In this document: in pieces, positions 28,601 through 39,770 of the stretch
How positions within the stretch are numbered: the first letter of the stretch is position 1
Layout: each line of letters opens with the position of its first letter
NCBI GenBank assembly: GCA_903813345.2
Contig: CAIIXF020000001.1
Location: forward strand, 43,493,366 to 43,557,365
Direction: 5' to 3'
Length of the DNA: 64,000 nucleotides
Origin: Owenia fusiformis
Lineage: Eukaryota > Annelida > Polychaeta > Sabellida > Oweniidae
Program-made: the position numbers and the translations under genes
Notes under the pieces: generated by a model
Told to the model about the DNA's origin: nothing
The model's input: only the letters and a program-made list of their open reading frames with translations
Databases searched by the model: none

Positions 28601-31600
28601 TAAAATAATCTTATTGTTTAACATCATGAAAAGTATTGTAAAATACCTTCCTTTTAATTCTGGACGTGGCAAGCCAGTATAAGAGGGGGTAGTTTATTTT
28701 GAAACCAAAATGGTGTATTTGGGTCTTACTAAAACATGAAGGGTAGTTGTAGGGATCTCAAGCTAACAAATCCATAAAATGTGAACATGAGAAGTTTGAA
28801 GACTTTGAAGACTGAATGAGGGTGTTGAAGACTTTGAAGACTGAATGAGGGCGTTGAAGACTTTGAAGACTAAATTGAGGAGTTGAAGACTTTGAAGACT
28901 AAATGAGGGCGTTAAAGACTTTGAAGACTAAATGTAGCAAGTGAAGACAATTTGAGAAATTATTGGTAAAATCTAAACTAATTGCTTAAAAAGCAAAATA
29001 AATGGTCGGACTGAATTGATGAACACTCGTAACACCTTAACACACATGATAAGACCAAAATTGAAGTCTTGAAGGCAATTTATCAATTGTCCTAACAGAC
29101 AATCTATCCATGCCGTGACCTTGGCTATGAAAGTTAGAAAAACACCCTACCACGTCAGGAAAACCCCAGCAGCACTGCTGGGAGCTGAGTAAAAACCTGA
29201 TATTTATATGAAAAGTTGAATACCAAACTCACAAAAGTAATGTTTAAATAACCAATGAACAGCCAGCAATGCTGAGCAGTTGCCACATAAATAGTTGTCA
29301 ATAGACACACTTAAATGCATATACACATAAATACATGTTGCTGTTCGATTTAAGCAAAGAGAGTAAGGTTATAGTACATGGAGCTTGATGAACATAAACA
29401 GCAGTTATTGATATACAATGGGGGTTTGCTACAGTATGAATGACAGCCTAGAAGATGGCTATACTATTGAAGCATTCAGGAAACTGGGCAAATAGTTCTG
29501 GTGTATTCTGTAATTTTTGTTATCCCACCTAACCAATTTAGAGAGGTATATAGAGAAGCTGTCAGTCCATCTGCCTGTCTCTTCGTTCATTTTTTAATCT
29601 GTCCAGACAATAACTCAAGTAAATGATGGATTGGATATCTACTGAAGAAGGAATTTTCAAACTGAAAATTAGAGATACAAGATGCTTTGGGTCTTTGAAA
29701 AGATTTTTGAGATAGACATGGCTGAATAGACCTCTTACTCAGATTGTGGTCTTCATTTAACTGACACCAGGGTATATTGTTTCAGACTGAATCCTGTGAG
29801 CTGACACTGCAGATCTGTGACGCCCTGTATGAGTTCTTCATGATAGACCCTATGGGCACAACTGGCAAACTACATTTCAACACATTAAAAACCAAATTGG
29901 AAGTTGATCTCAGGTTCTCAGAAGGGTAAGCAGAAGCAAGTAATGTACACCATGCAAACAGTCAAAACTGCCATAGGGCCATAGTGTAGCTACAAGCCCC
30001 TATGACCCCCCTCCCCCCCCCTCCTACTACTCGACTACACATGTGTGAAAATATGTTTCGGGAGGTGTGTATTGAGAGCACAAAGGGTTGAAACTAAGAG
30101 TACACAACAACATCTGTAAATTGAATACCTTGCAGTGGGAGCTTTTATTCAGAGTCAAAGTGTTCCATTTGATGTAATGTTAATTGAACCTCTGTAACAT
30201 GAACAAATGTGAAGCTTTTTTAGAAAAAAATCAAATGTGTTCCACTGCACTTACAATTCCCAGTTTCAATGTCAGCTGAAAAATTGAATTTCAATTGAAG
30301 TTCAATATTTTGAAATGGAATAACAGGATTATTAGATGGTAACTATGAAGTGAATGGGACAGAGACTTTATGCAGGGCTGTTCAACTTTGAAATTCTCTT
30401 CCAGACGATGTGGTAAGATCTTACCTTTGGCAGAAAATGCTTATGCAGAGGGACTCCCACAGCATTATACGCGAAGCTACCACCAACAGAAGGTAACACA
30501 TCAGTATTCATTGTATGGTGAACCAATATGGGTAGAGTCCCTTACTTATACTTCTTATTAGTCAATTCATCGAATGGAGTATTTTAGAATTGGTTTTTTG
30601 ATTTTTAAATTAGGACAATTACGATTATTTTTGTGTTCAAATCTTCCTGGGCAATGCAGTAAGATTTTGACAAATTTTTGAGCTAGCCTATCTGGCATTT
30701 AAAAGTTGATTGATGGACTCCCAAAATATATGTTCTTTATAGAAGGAGCTTGTATGACTCGACCCTGAGACATCTAGGCTATAACATCTTCAACTATCTT
30801 GATGTGCCAGCAACCTAAATATGCCAAACCTGCAACCCCTTTAACATATTCAGTTTCCTTTTCTATCCCTCATCAGCTGGCAGCTGCTAGAAGGGTTCTG
30901 AGCCAACATGCTAGAGGACCAGCCAGTGAGAAATATCTGAAGCAGCTAGAAGAGGAGTGTACAAGGATCTGGAAGAGTGGGAGAGAGCTTTGTGAACAGA
31001 CGAGTCTCACTGGGAACCATTGTACAAATGCAGTAAGTTTCATGTTAAATTTCCACCTTCGTAAATAATATGAAAATATTTCAATAGGCTAATACTTTTA
31101 GTAGTGTTTAGTACTATTAGAAACCCTCTTCATCTCATGCCCATGAAAGGCACATACTGAGGTATCTAGTTGTCTGAATGACACACATCATATATCAATG
31201 AAGTCATTTTCTAAAACCTCTGGAATTCGCAATTCGCATTTTCACCCATCTAAGTACCAATCTTGTAAGGAAAGCCATGATAAGGAAATCTGCCAGTACA
31301 AGTGACCCAAAGGGGTAATAACTGTACTGTTATATCTATTCAGTGATATTATCTTGTAGCTGCATAGACTCAGTGAAGATGAAGATCAGAGTAACAACCA
31401 AGGTGTTAAGTTACCTGTATTACCACATGCCAGCCAGGTGAAAACAAAGTCTACCTGTAACTGTGGGAGGAAACAATCTGAAAGAGAAGATCCATTTGAT
31501 CATAAGGTATGCTGAATAAATTAGTTCATGTAGTCCTACCCTACCTCAATTCAAGTAATGATAATTAAGTAAAAATGTGCAGTCAAGTTTACAGACAAAA

Positions 31601-34600
31601 CAACTGTAACATCTTAATAACTGTAATACAGTACATTTATTAAACCAGCTTTGTTCATCTAACCTCTCTCAAACTCCAATTATTTCATGATAAAATACAA
31701 TATCGATGCAGCTGGTATACCTTTTTGAAATCTCACTCTCCAAATGATATAACCAATAATGTCTTGAAATTTTATTTTCAGGCTGCTAATTTTGACTTCT
31801 ATGACCAATTAAGAAAAACATGTTGTGATAAGTTGGAAAATATAGAACTACCAGTATTTAAACCAAGCATTGCTGAAGTAAAAAGTTCTCCTGCTAAACC
31901 AATTGTTGAAGAGGCAGAAACACCTATAGCTAATAAAGATTTATCACGACTAGACATAGTCTCCGGAATGTCAAATTTGAGTCTCACTATGAGTTTAGGT
32001 GAGTTGAAATATTTTATTCAGGTCCTTAATGGTACTTTAGGATATTACACAGTTTCATATTCATGTTATTCTCTTGTTTCCAAAAATGTTAATTTGGAGG
32101 TAATTCTAGTTCTCTTCAAGGATGAAGGATATGTGTGTGACTTCCTAAAATGACACCATTTATCCCTGGTATAATTTTGGGGAATTCTGATGTTTAAGCT
32201 AGAATCAGAGATGTAGAGGCTGGCAATATTGCAAGCAATGTTTTAAATAAGATGTATGATATGTCACATGGTTATTTGAGACCACAAGACTGAATATAAT
32301 AAGAATGTTGCTCTTGATCTGATACTGCCTTAAACTATTCATAGTTTCAACATTCAATAAGCCTATAATCTCACAATAATATGCAATTATAGTTGAATCA
32401 GAGGCCAGTGATTCCATGTACAGCCATGGTCCCCAGGGAAGTTTCACCACAGAACCACAACTTGAGCAACCACAACATGCAAATACAGAGCAAGGCTCTC
32501 AGAGAGATGACAGTCCAGAAGCTCTAGGGACTGAAGTTGAGGTATCCCAGCAAGCTACAGGTAAAACACATTGATGTAGACACATTGATACAGAAGAGAC
32601 ACATTGGCACAAATGAGACACATTGATACAGAAGAGACACATTGGCACAAATGAGACACATTGATACAGACGAGATACATTGATTGAAAGGAGAGATAGC
32701 GATACTAGATCAGTTTAAATGATACCTACATTTAAAGAAATGATTGATTCATTATATATATCTAGTATTCATTGGTTAACCAAGATTAATTCTAGCTACA
32801 TCCTATGTTGTAAGTATTATTTGTATAAAAAGGTTGAAATGATGACTTTATACATGAAACATTATCAATGATTCATTATTTTCAAATGATTGCAGAAAGA
32901 CAGCATTCCACTACAGAGTATTTAGCAGGGATGCTCCATAGTGTTAGTCCACCTGGTCTCCTGCCACAATTTCCTTCATGGTCCCTTGTAGGGTTGTCTA
33001 AATACAATGCTTACTCATATTCACAAGGTAGGGGATATGGCTTAATGGTGCTGTAGGTTGAGACGAATGAGTAGGCCTAATCAAGACAGATTGCATGAAC
33101 CTGCATTTTGAATTGCATCCTGACTTCTCCGACTCTAGCTTAGATAAATAGTCAACAGTTTTGTTTCTGAAAAGAAACTGACATGACTGATGTAGCCTTT
33201 TGTAAGAGTTTGAATATGAAATAAATGCCACCTATTCATGAAGTAATAATTTTATGTTCCACACTGTCGCAACGCATTTGTTAAGTAAGTTGTTCAGTGA
33301 AAGGAAAAGACTGCATGCAAACGTGTTTTATTCTACTATCAGGTCTTGACCAGCCTGGGTTCTTACATGGTGGAAACTTTCTTCTTCCCTGGGACCTCAA
33401 TGGGAAAGGGGACAAGGAGAAATGGCCTACTGTAGCGGAAATGTCAACCAAAAAGGGAAAGTCAAAGCGAGGACAAAAAGGTTAGTGATGACATTAATTA
33501 TATACAAAACCTAAACCGAGTGTCATTTTTATGTTCATCACCAGAAGTGGTGACATACAAGTATTGTTATAGTTTTGTGGACGGTGTTTTCTGGACAGTG
33601 TTTTGTGGTTGTTGTTTGGCATCTGTAACAGTGTTTTGTGTCTGTAACACTGGTCGGCATCTGTAACAAATGACAGGTTGTGACATTTTGCATGTTTAAA
33701 ATGTCTTGTTTTTTTATTTTTTATTATTTAACTGTGAAAAAATCATGACTATTTGAAGTGCTTTTGAGAAATGTTTGAGAATCTGCAAAAAAATTTGAGC
33801 AATACTAATTTCCACCCAATGTTAATATTCTATAAATATTCCAGATCAAGCTTCTGAAGTGAATGCAAAGATCTATCTTGGAATTGAATATGAATGCCCC
33901 AGGGGCCACAGGTTCTTTATCACATCCCCTGACAAGATTCTCAAGCTCCCCAGTGGTGCAACAGGGCCCCCTAAAGAGAACGCTGCAAAGTTATTGAACA
34001 CAGATTTCCCACTATACACAGCCTGCCACTGCAGGTATGTTAAAGGGGTACGGGTAAAAGGGATGAATAAAGTGCAACTTTTTCTTGAATTTCTTCACTC
34101 TTACTTTAAGATATGTTGATAACCCTTTGAAATAATACCCAAGTTGACTTGAAACTCATAAAGTGAACACCTGGAGAAATCTTGAGATTTTAGTCAATAT
34201 CTGTAACCATGGAAATGTATAACAAAATGTGTTATAAAGTAGTCAGCCAGATTTGAAACAAATATACTCTACTACTACTACTTCTCATACTCCAGTATTG
34301 TGTGCAACCAGGTTGTGACAATTTCTCATGTTATTGAGTTTAAAATATTTGTTTCAGGAGTGCAAAAGGCTACATAGCTCAGTTGATGCGTGTATTTGTT
34401 GCTGTCCCTGAGGGTCCAGTAGAGGTGTCTCTCACTCCAAGGGTACAACCAGGACCTCCCCCATGCCCTGTCTTCCACCCTGGAACCACAAGTGCTGTAC
34501 CATTACCCAAGGGCAAAATATGGGTCCTTAGACTTCCGTATCCTTTAATAAATTTACACCACCAACAGTAAAAGCTTTATTCAAATCACAATAAATTTTT

Positions 34601-34911
34601 TTAAATAATCACTGAAGTTTGCATATCCAGTATTATCCACATATGTGTTCTGTGTCATGGATGAAGTACTGCATATACATGTAATTGTTAAGTGTGATTT
34701 GCATGTTATGTGACCTGTATTTGACCAGTCGCAGAATAAGGAACATGATGAAACATGATGATCATATGATTATTGTTATACTCCTTTACTCTAGCATAGA
34801 TTTATATACATTGGTGAAGATGGTCCAATCTTACCTCCAACTGACTCACAACATCTCAATTCTTGTAGACTACTAAAGGGACTGTTCACAATAACAGAGG
34901 ATTCATCATGA
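10609..34911 (+). CDS. SMG8: SMG8, nonsense-mediated mRNA decay factor (19 coding exons)
   Basis: SMG8 is the subunit that, with SMG9, binds and restrains the SMG1 kinase, which phosphorylates UPF1 in nonsense-mediated decay. Coding exons: 10609-10631, 19267-19387, 19753-19794, 20648-20854, 21930-22169, 22439-22527, 22899-23041, 23510-23748, 29786-29925, 30405-30492, 30877-31032, 31360-31506, 31782-31998, 32393-32560, 32896-33027, 33343-33480, 33845-34034, 34358-34537, 34800-34911. All join in phase to 923 aa (human 991). Family landmarks seen: VCVVSIIGKS near residue 25, LLYLFSVSHI near 120, GFDDNVGRNP near 355, the Cys motif CNCGRK at 529-534 followed by EDPFD, and VQPGPPPCPVF at 856-866. 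The acidic middle is shorter than in vertebrates. Exon 1 (MSHSADN plus two bases) is an inference: it fits the phase of exon 2 and sits in a promoter-like stretch. The last intron is U12-type. Confidence 0.93.
12874..13411. mobile_element. Foldback transposon with near-perfect 250-bp arms
   Basis: The arms 12874-13121 and 13162-13411 are inverted copies with only a few differences, separated by about 40 bases. The ends read CACTGCTACCCACC and its complement. The element is flanked by the 5-bp direct repeat ACAGA at 12869-12873 and 13412-13416, so it moved as a unit. Five-base duplications suit hAT5-type or Transib-type elements. The near-identity of the arms implies a recent origin. Each arm contains a start-codon-plus-donor segment described in the findings. 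It lies in SMG8 intron 1. Confidence 0.92.
14780..14952. mobile_element. pogo/Tigger-like MITE
   Basis: About 173 bases between CAGTGAAACCTGTCTAAG and ACAGGTTTCACTG, preceded by TA. The interior repeats GTGTTCAACTT and AGGTGTTCAA. It lies in SMG8 intron 1. Confidence 0.8.
16136..16351. mobile_element. MITE with CAGTGATCTCC ends, copy 2
   Basis: 216 bases. The ends CAGTGATCTCCCC and GGAGAACACTG are flanked by AGATG on both sides (16131-16135, 16352-16356). It is related to the interrupted copy at 8330-9008, sharing the pattern of a capped TTGCACCCA or TGTGTGCAAG segment. Confidence 0.82.
17513..18624. mobile_element. Foldback MITE family F, copy A, with internal pogo-like insert
   Basis: The outer arms are inverted: a segment beginning ATTGTGCAATAATATATGG at 17515 and its complement ending near 18616. 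An inner inverted pair (CCTAACTTTTGTATAT / ATATACAAAAGTTAGG) lies at about 17682 and 17860. The pogo-like MITE at 17952-18452 sits inside. Copy B is at 61676-62412. No protein is encoded. Confidence 0.7.
17952..18452. mobile_element. 501-bp pogo/Tigger-like MITE
   Basis: The ends CAGCAAAACCTGTCTAATC and CAGGTTCTACTG are flanked by TA on both sides (17950-17951, 18453-18454). The interior repeats AGATTAGGAGGTGTTCACAT. It is longer than the other copies. Confidence 0.82.
20467..20629. mobile_element. Small foldback MITE in SMG8 intron 3
   Basis: About 160 bases folding back on itself: GGAATAAATAATG at the left end, its complement at the right end, and CAATATGGTGAAATT and GGTTGGACAGAA matched further in. 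No clear target duplication. Confidence 0.65.
20997..21617. mobile_element. Tc1/mariner-type MITE in SMG8 intron 4
   Basis: The ends are CAGCACGCCAAAAAAAACGCC (degraded left) and AAAGTGGCGTTTTTTTGGCC followed by CACCCTG-TA. They are inverted repeats of the mariner form CAGGGTGGGCCAAAAA. TA follows the right end. No transposase is visible. Confidence 0.72.
21810..21880. mobile_element. pogo/Tigger-like MITE fragment
   Basis: Begins CAGTAAAACCTGTCTGATGG after TA, with the GAACACCTCTTT motifs. The right end is not recognisable. It ends 50 bases before SMG8 exon 5. Confidence 0.55.
23230..23408. mobile_element. pogo/Tigger-like MITE in SMG8 intron 7
   Basis: Begins CAGTAAAACCTGTCAG after TA. 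It contains ACACCTCTCTATAAG twice and ends in a degraded GTCAGTTTTACCGG. Confidence 0.65.
23944..23949 (-). terminator. Candidate P450 polyadenylation signal
   Basis: On the minus strand this reads AATAAA (within the forward stretch tatttattag), about 95 bases after the P450 stop codon and 200 bases clear of SMG8 exon 8. Position is to within a few bases. Confidence 0.35.
24042..28269 (-). CDS. Atypical cytochrome P450 nested antisense in SMG8 intron 8
   Basis: Seven exons, read on the minus strand: 28269-28200, 27842-27516, 27021-26854, 26097-25834, 25536-25319, 24813-24516, 24232-24042. All join in phase to 511 aa. A hydrophobic signal or anchor covers residues 2-20. P450 landmarks: C-helix WKSYR at 143-147, K-helix EVLR at 375-378, YRPERF, and the heme loop FSIGLRRCPGE with ligand Cys453, an exact FxxGxRxCxG match. 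Two things are odd. Residues 31-55 read like thrombospondin type-3 or dockerin calcium loops (NNDGVPDSLD, NRDGKLD) where the proline-rich hinge should be. In the I-helix, the usual AGxDT is replaced by LTVPGI at 317-322. General similarity is to the CYP2 clan. The missing acid-threonine pair occurs in P450s that rearrange substrates rather than use O2, so a non-monooxygenase role is possible; substrate unknown. Confidence 0.92.
26340..26840. repeat. Palindromic low-complexity element in P450 intron 3
   Basis: The stretch holds several nested inverted repeats: TATCCATGAGTGGATA twice, ATATTCGATGGTTTG in both orientations, and ends reading CCTATGGTTTTGAAAA and CAACCATGGGATAAA. A CACTCATTCGCTGCGCTC motif (minus strand) recurs in similar form near 16270. 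It looks like a decayed composite of foldback elements. Confidence 0.5.
28797..28947. repeat. Minisatellite, period about 31-35, five units
   Basis: Repeats of GTTGAAGACTTTGAAGACT followed by A-rich GAATGAGGG or AAATGAGGG. It lies in SMG8 intron 8 about 530 bases upstream of the P450 start. No splice sites were seen around it. Confidence 0.85.
32569..32690. repeat. Short tandem repeat after SMG8 exon 14
   Basis: Alternating units of GACACATTGATACAGAA and GACACATTGGCACAAAT, about 17-18 bases each and a composite period of about 35-36. It starts nine bases inside the intron, right after the donor GTAAAA. Confidence 0.85.
34538..34799 (+). other. U12-type (minor spliceosome) intron, last intron of SMG8
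   Basis: The donor is GTATCCTTT at 34538-34546, matching the U12 consensus RTATCCTTT. A candidate branch site TCCTTTAC lies at 34782-34789, about ten bases before the acceptor AG at 34798-34799, the short spacing typical of U12 introns. A competing AG at 34793-34794 does not restore the frame. Joining 34537 to 34800 gives LRLP-FIYIGEDGP, which aligns without gaps to the vertebrate C-terminus. Intron phase is 2. Confidence 0.85.
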
Positions 34912-35071
34912 GGAGGAATCTAAATTATTGAAAATTAATGTTGATGTAGATGGAATGAGATATATTAAGAACCTAGCTTGAGGACGCCAAAAAATAAGGA
35001 TTATATTAGTATTTGAGGACTCTGGCACATAAATGAAGATTCTGAGACTATTGTTAGACTGTTTTGAAATG

Positions 35072-35077
35072 AATAAA
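35072..35077 (+). terminator. Candidate SMG8 polyadenylation signal
   Basis: This is a canonical AATAAA, 161 bases after the SMG8 stop codon and before the next transposon at 35252. It is the first such hexamer downstream on this strand. Confidence 0.45.
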
Positions 35078-35251
35078 ATCTGAAAAGTTATTGAACCATT
35101 AGTTTTTAAGTTGTTACAAAAGCCAAGTCTGGGGTTTAATCCCAACTAAAAAAACTTTATCTTTTCATTTATATTACAGTTCTATTATATATCTATTTAA
35201 ATCAATAACATTATTCAGAAAATCTCTTCATTCAGAATATGTGTTGATTAA

Positions 35252-35853
35252 AGGAATATTCCTTGCCAGGCCCTTTCTCTCTTGATATGGTAGCTATAAT
35301 CATATATATAGTTTCCATATTTAGCAAAACATGGGAAAATGTTTTAATGTGGTCAATATTGATCATTTAAAAATCTAGTGCTTATTTCCAGTGAGCTGCC
35401 ATCTTTTAAGATTTCTTGCAGGAAGTGATGTCATCAACTCTCAACTTCTATAACCTTGCCCATAACAATATAGGAAAGTAGCACAAAATCACTTCTAGAT
35501 AAGTGATCATTACTTTCCGTGCAAAAATATTTTCAGGGCTTGTCAACTTAGAATAAAAGAAGAGATTTTCAGAAGGATTAAATAAGATACAAAGTTGAAA
35601 AAGAATATTTAGCTGGTTTTGTAATTCTTAATAGCTCCTCACCTAATGCTATATGCAAAGTTGAGAGTCGATGACATCACTTCCTGTGTGAAATTTTAAA
35701 AGATGGCAGCTTACTGGAATTGAGCATCACATTTCTAAGTGATCAAATTTGACCATATCAAAACATTTTTGCGTGTTTTGCTAAACATGGCAAGCATATA
35801 TATGATTATAGCTACCATATGAGGAGAGAGATGGTTTGGCAAGGAATATTCCT
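35252..35853. mobile_element. 602-bp foldback MITE flanked by TTAA
   Basis: The ends are AGGAATATTCCTTGCC and GGCAAGGAATATTCCT, flanked by TTAA at 35248-35251 and 35854-35857. The arms extend about 200 bases each as imperfect inverted repeats (for example GATGTCATCAACTCTCAACTT). TTAA duplication fits piggyBac- or Kolobok-type elements. It is 340 bases downstream of the SMG8 stop codon. Confidence 0.88.
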
Positions 35854-36169
35854 TTAAGGATTATCACCTGTACATTTTTGGAATGGTTTGGGATCACCTT
35901 GAATGTTGGGAACTCAATTTTTCAACTACTGTAAATTGCTTTAATTTGATTTCCGTTTTTTTAATGTGGCTGATGGATGGAAACCACCAAATTAAGTCTC
36001 CGCTAATTTTTTAAAAAATGAAATCCCTAGACATGTTTTCGTATAGTGCTTTTTCCATGTCTTACTTAGCACGATTTAACTTTGGTGAAAATCTTGACTG
36101 AATCATGGATGAAATGTCAATTTTAAACTATTTCCGAAGACCTACAGGTTCAGATAAAACAATCTGATA

Positions 36170-36330
36170 CCAGGAGAGATAATTAGAGGTTATGTCACTA
36201 TCGTTGCATATATGCCCGAGGGTTTCAGTGATATATGGCCCGACTTTGGGAGGGACATTGATCACTGAGAACCGAGGGCATATGTGCAACTATAGTAACA
36301 TAAACGATTTATAACATACCTATGATGATC
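36170..36330. repeat. Short inverted repeat, CATATGCCCTCGG type
   Basis: GTTGCATATATGCCCGAGGG at about 36204 is inverted at about 36273 (CCGAGGGCATATGTGCAACT). TTATAACATACCTATGA at about 36311 is inverted again near 36558. It is probably another small foldback element; its ends are not clear. Confidence 0.45.
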
Positions 36331-36865
36331 TAGTCTGGTCAGAGAGTACCGTTTTCTTTTCTAATTGACTAGCAGTGGTTCGGTAATGATGATTTATTCC
36401 CATGTTTGTATCTTACGATATGTATGAGTCACATTGACCTAGGCCTAATGTATGACGTAGTCCCAGCGCTTGACCAATCAGAAAGTTAGCGGGCGCAGGC
36501 TTTTCAAAAGTTATATTGGCCCGCTATCTTGTGAACAGTTTACACTATACATCCTCATAGGTATGTTATAAATTATGTTATTGGTGACGAGCTGTGAACT
36601 AAGTTATACGATTGATGATGGTCAATCCACCAAATTAAACAGAAGCCAAAATTTGAAAATTTGCCCAATCCGCCAAATAAAATAGCGCCAAATTGAAGCA
36701 ATTTACAGTACATGTCCAATCCATTCTTTGAATATAAAAAATATTTTTAACTTATTTGATAATCTTTCAGAAGAGTTTTAAAGGGGCAAAAAGTGCTTAG
36801 GGTGCTTATAAATTCAGGAATTAGATCTTTAATCCAGAGATATCACAGAAATTATTTGTGGTTGT

Positions 36866-37953
36866 AAAGAAATATCAATTTAAAAGTTTAATCTGAGATG
36901 ATGCATACCTCAAGTATGTTATTTCCAGATTTCAGGCTTCATGAATTTTGAATCTTGATCAGTATTTAGTTTAAGACTGAAGATACACCAAACTCAAAGG
37001 TCCATGTGCAGTATGGCAAGTGATTTTAGATAGTCATATCTTTAACCATGAGTAATTTCTGGGCATGTGTTTTTTATTAAAACAATATGTTTTCTTTCAA
37101 GTGAAGTACCCATAATGATGTCATGTCATCATTTTTGTCAAATTGTTGAACCTATTTACTCAAAAGAATCTTCTTTTTCTGCATGAAAAGATTATTCAAC
37201 AAGGGGTCTTAAACTTCTTCATAAATAGAATGGTATTGAAAGTCTAGTTTTGAAGATATCCATTTTCGATGACCAAAACTATGCTGAAAACTATGGATAG
37301 CACGAATTTTCCCTATGGGGGAATAACATGGGATATGTGGTTTTTAACTTTAACACATTTCAATACACATCCCCTTTTCAGGAATTGTTAATATAGTGTA
37401 GAAGGAAAGAAAGAAATATCAATTTAAAAGTTTAATCTGAGATGATGCATACCTCAAGTATGTTATTTCCAGATTTCAGGCTTCATGAATTTTGAATCTT
37501 GATCAGTATTTAGTTTAAGACTGAAGATACACCAAACTCAAAGGTCCATGTGCAGTATGGCAAGTGATTTTAGATAGTCATATCTTTAACCATGAGTAAT
37601 TTCTGGGCATGTGTTTTTTATTAAAACAATATGTTTTCTTTCAAGTGAAGTACCCATAATGATGTCATGTCATCATTTTTGTCAAATTGTTGAACCTCTT
37701 TACTCAAAAGAATCTTCTTTTTCTGCATGAAAAGATTATTCAACAAGGGGTCTAAAACTTCTTCATAAATAGAATGGTATTGAAAGTCTAGTTTTGAAGA
37801 TATCCATTTTCGATGACCAAAACTATGCTGAAAACTATGGATAGCACGAATTTTCCCTATGGGGGAATAACATGGGATATGTGGTTTTTAACTTTAACAT
37901 ATTTCAATTCACATCCCCTTTTCAGGAATTGTTAATATAGTGTAGAAGGAAAT
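36866..37953. repeat. 544-bp segment duplicated head-to-tail
   Basis: Copy 1 is 36866-37409 and copy 2 is 37410-37953. They differ at only a handful of bases, so the duplication is recent. Part of the unit occurs a third time in inverted orientation at about 38086-38212, which makes the whole 36.8-38.2 kb block look like a foldback element with a doubled left arm. A diverged relative of the GATATCCATT...ATGGGTGACCAAAACT part is at about 52020. Confidence 0.93.
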
Positions 37954-38212
37954 TTCGATATGTTCAAATTGAGAAAAACGAGATCCTCTTTTTAGAAAAT
38001 AAGCCTAACATTTTTAAAAAAAGTGCCAAGGTGGGGTCCTAATCCATAATTTTTCAGAGAGTTGGATTGATATTTTACTATCATGGGGACTTCACTTGAA
38101 AGAAAACATATTGTTTTAATAAAAACCACTGTATTGATGGCCAGAAAGTACTCATGGTGAAAGATATGACCGTCTAAAAACACTTGCCATGCTACACATG
38201 GACCTTTCTTTC

Positions 38213-39770
38213 ACAGGAATTTCATCTGATGTTTCTTGATTTCCAAAATATTTAACAAAGCAAGGTAAAAATACATATTTCATAATTTGTTGGAGAAATG
38301 AACAATTTGCAAGAATAATAGAAAAGGGACCAATTTCACGAGATTTGAATTTCCGTTTACCCGCCAGTGTCTGTCCAATAGACTGTTTTGGAAGTATGGC
38401 CAACTGCTAACAATGAACAAGAGTCACAAAAAATGTAGACTATAACAATATGTCACCACATTCACAAATTCAGTAGCCTACCATTCAAAATATCCAAAAA
38501 TAAACATGCACATAAAATGTAAAATTCACTTTGTAAATACATTTACATTAATATTTTATTTCCATTAACATGTACACCTATTTAAATTATCTGGAGAATT
38601 GAGTAAAATATTATATATTTTGATGATCATTTTGTACACAATACACAATGTGCTATATTGAAATGTAAGGGTTTCATTTACAATACATGTAAAATCATTC
38701 TCACAGAGGCTAGTAGTCGAGTATACATGTACTATCTTTGGCTGTATGGCATTAAATGACTTCATTCACAATACAAAACATATTTCATAGGCCAAATACG
38801 ATTTTGAAGATATTGAATTATGATAGTGTCCTTCCTATGGTGACATACACCTCCAACATCAATTTTACACAATGTGCATTGATATTTTACCAAAGTAGCT
38901 CTGCGGTTGTTAATTAATAATAAAACTTGAGAAACCATGGCCATTCCTCAGGTAGACATGTGTCACAGAAAAGAAACTTACAGAACCTGTAAGTTTTGAA
39001 ATGAAATGGAACAAGCTTTTAAACCTCAAATGGCCTTAGGTTTTCATCAATACATTTATCTTTAAAATGGTAAAACTGCCAAATTCAGCTAAATTGTATA
39101 AATATACAATTGGATTTAATTAGTTGTAAATGCAGAAACAAAGTCAAAGGAAACTGCCTGATTGTCTTCCAATCTCTTGAATAATAACATTCTTCAGATT
39201 ATATCTTACGTCTAATTGATTTCCATGTTTTTTTTAATCTGCAAAAATATTTTAACTGACTGACAGTAAGTCATCTGTTCATATTTAGACAGATTTTTTT
39301 TTATCTTAAATTGTCACTGCCTTTAGTTCTGGCTTAGTATTCTGTAATAATCTAATGAACATTGCAATATTTATGATTAGCAATTAGGTGAACTTTGAGC
39401 TGCATTTTGGAGAACTCCAGCAAAATCAACTTTGAAGACTTCCTTTATTGAGGTAGGTTGTCCGCATAGAGAGTAGCCTAGTGGTGAATTATATTCCATG
39501 CTGAAGAGACCCATGAAACAACAGAGTCAATATAACATATTAGTCTGCATAAAGTTCAGTATTCAAGGTTTTTGTACTTTTTGCTTTTGGGCTAGTCTAA
39601 AGCCAGTCTCAGTGTCATTTAGTTGTTGTTGAAAGTAACGAAAGGGAATAACTGTCTCTCATACCTATGCCCATGGGCTCTATCAGGTGGTAGATCCCAT
39701 GCTATGCCATATAACAATGGATGGCAAACGTCTTATCCTGATATCCATCATCTCTGTTTTAGAAACAAAC
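38213..39770. other. Non-coding; includes SNRNP27 3' UTR
   Basis: The part just below 39771 must be the 3' untranslated region of SNRNP27 (minus strand). An 83-codon minus-strand ORF at 38152-38403 overlaps the inverted repeat copy and has no recognisable features. Nothing else is supported. Confidence 0.4.

Noticed and set aside
28797-28947. CRISPR-like short repeats
   Set aside because: The units are contiguous with no unique spacers, in an animal intron; this is a minisatellite.
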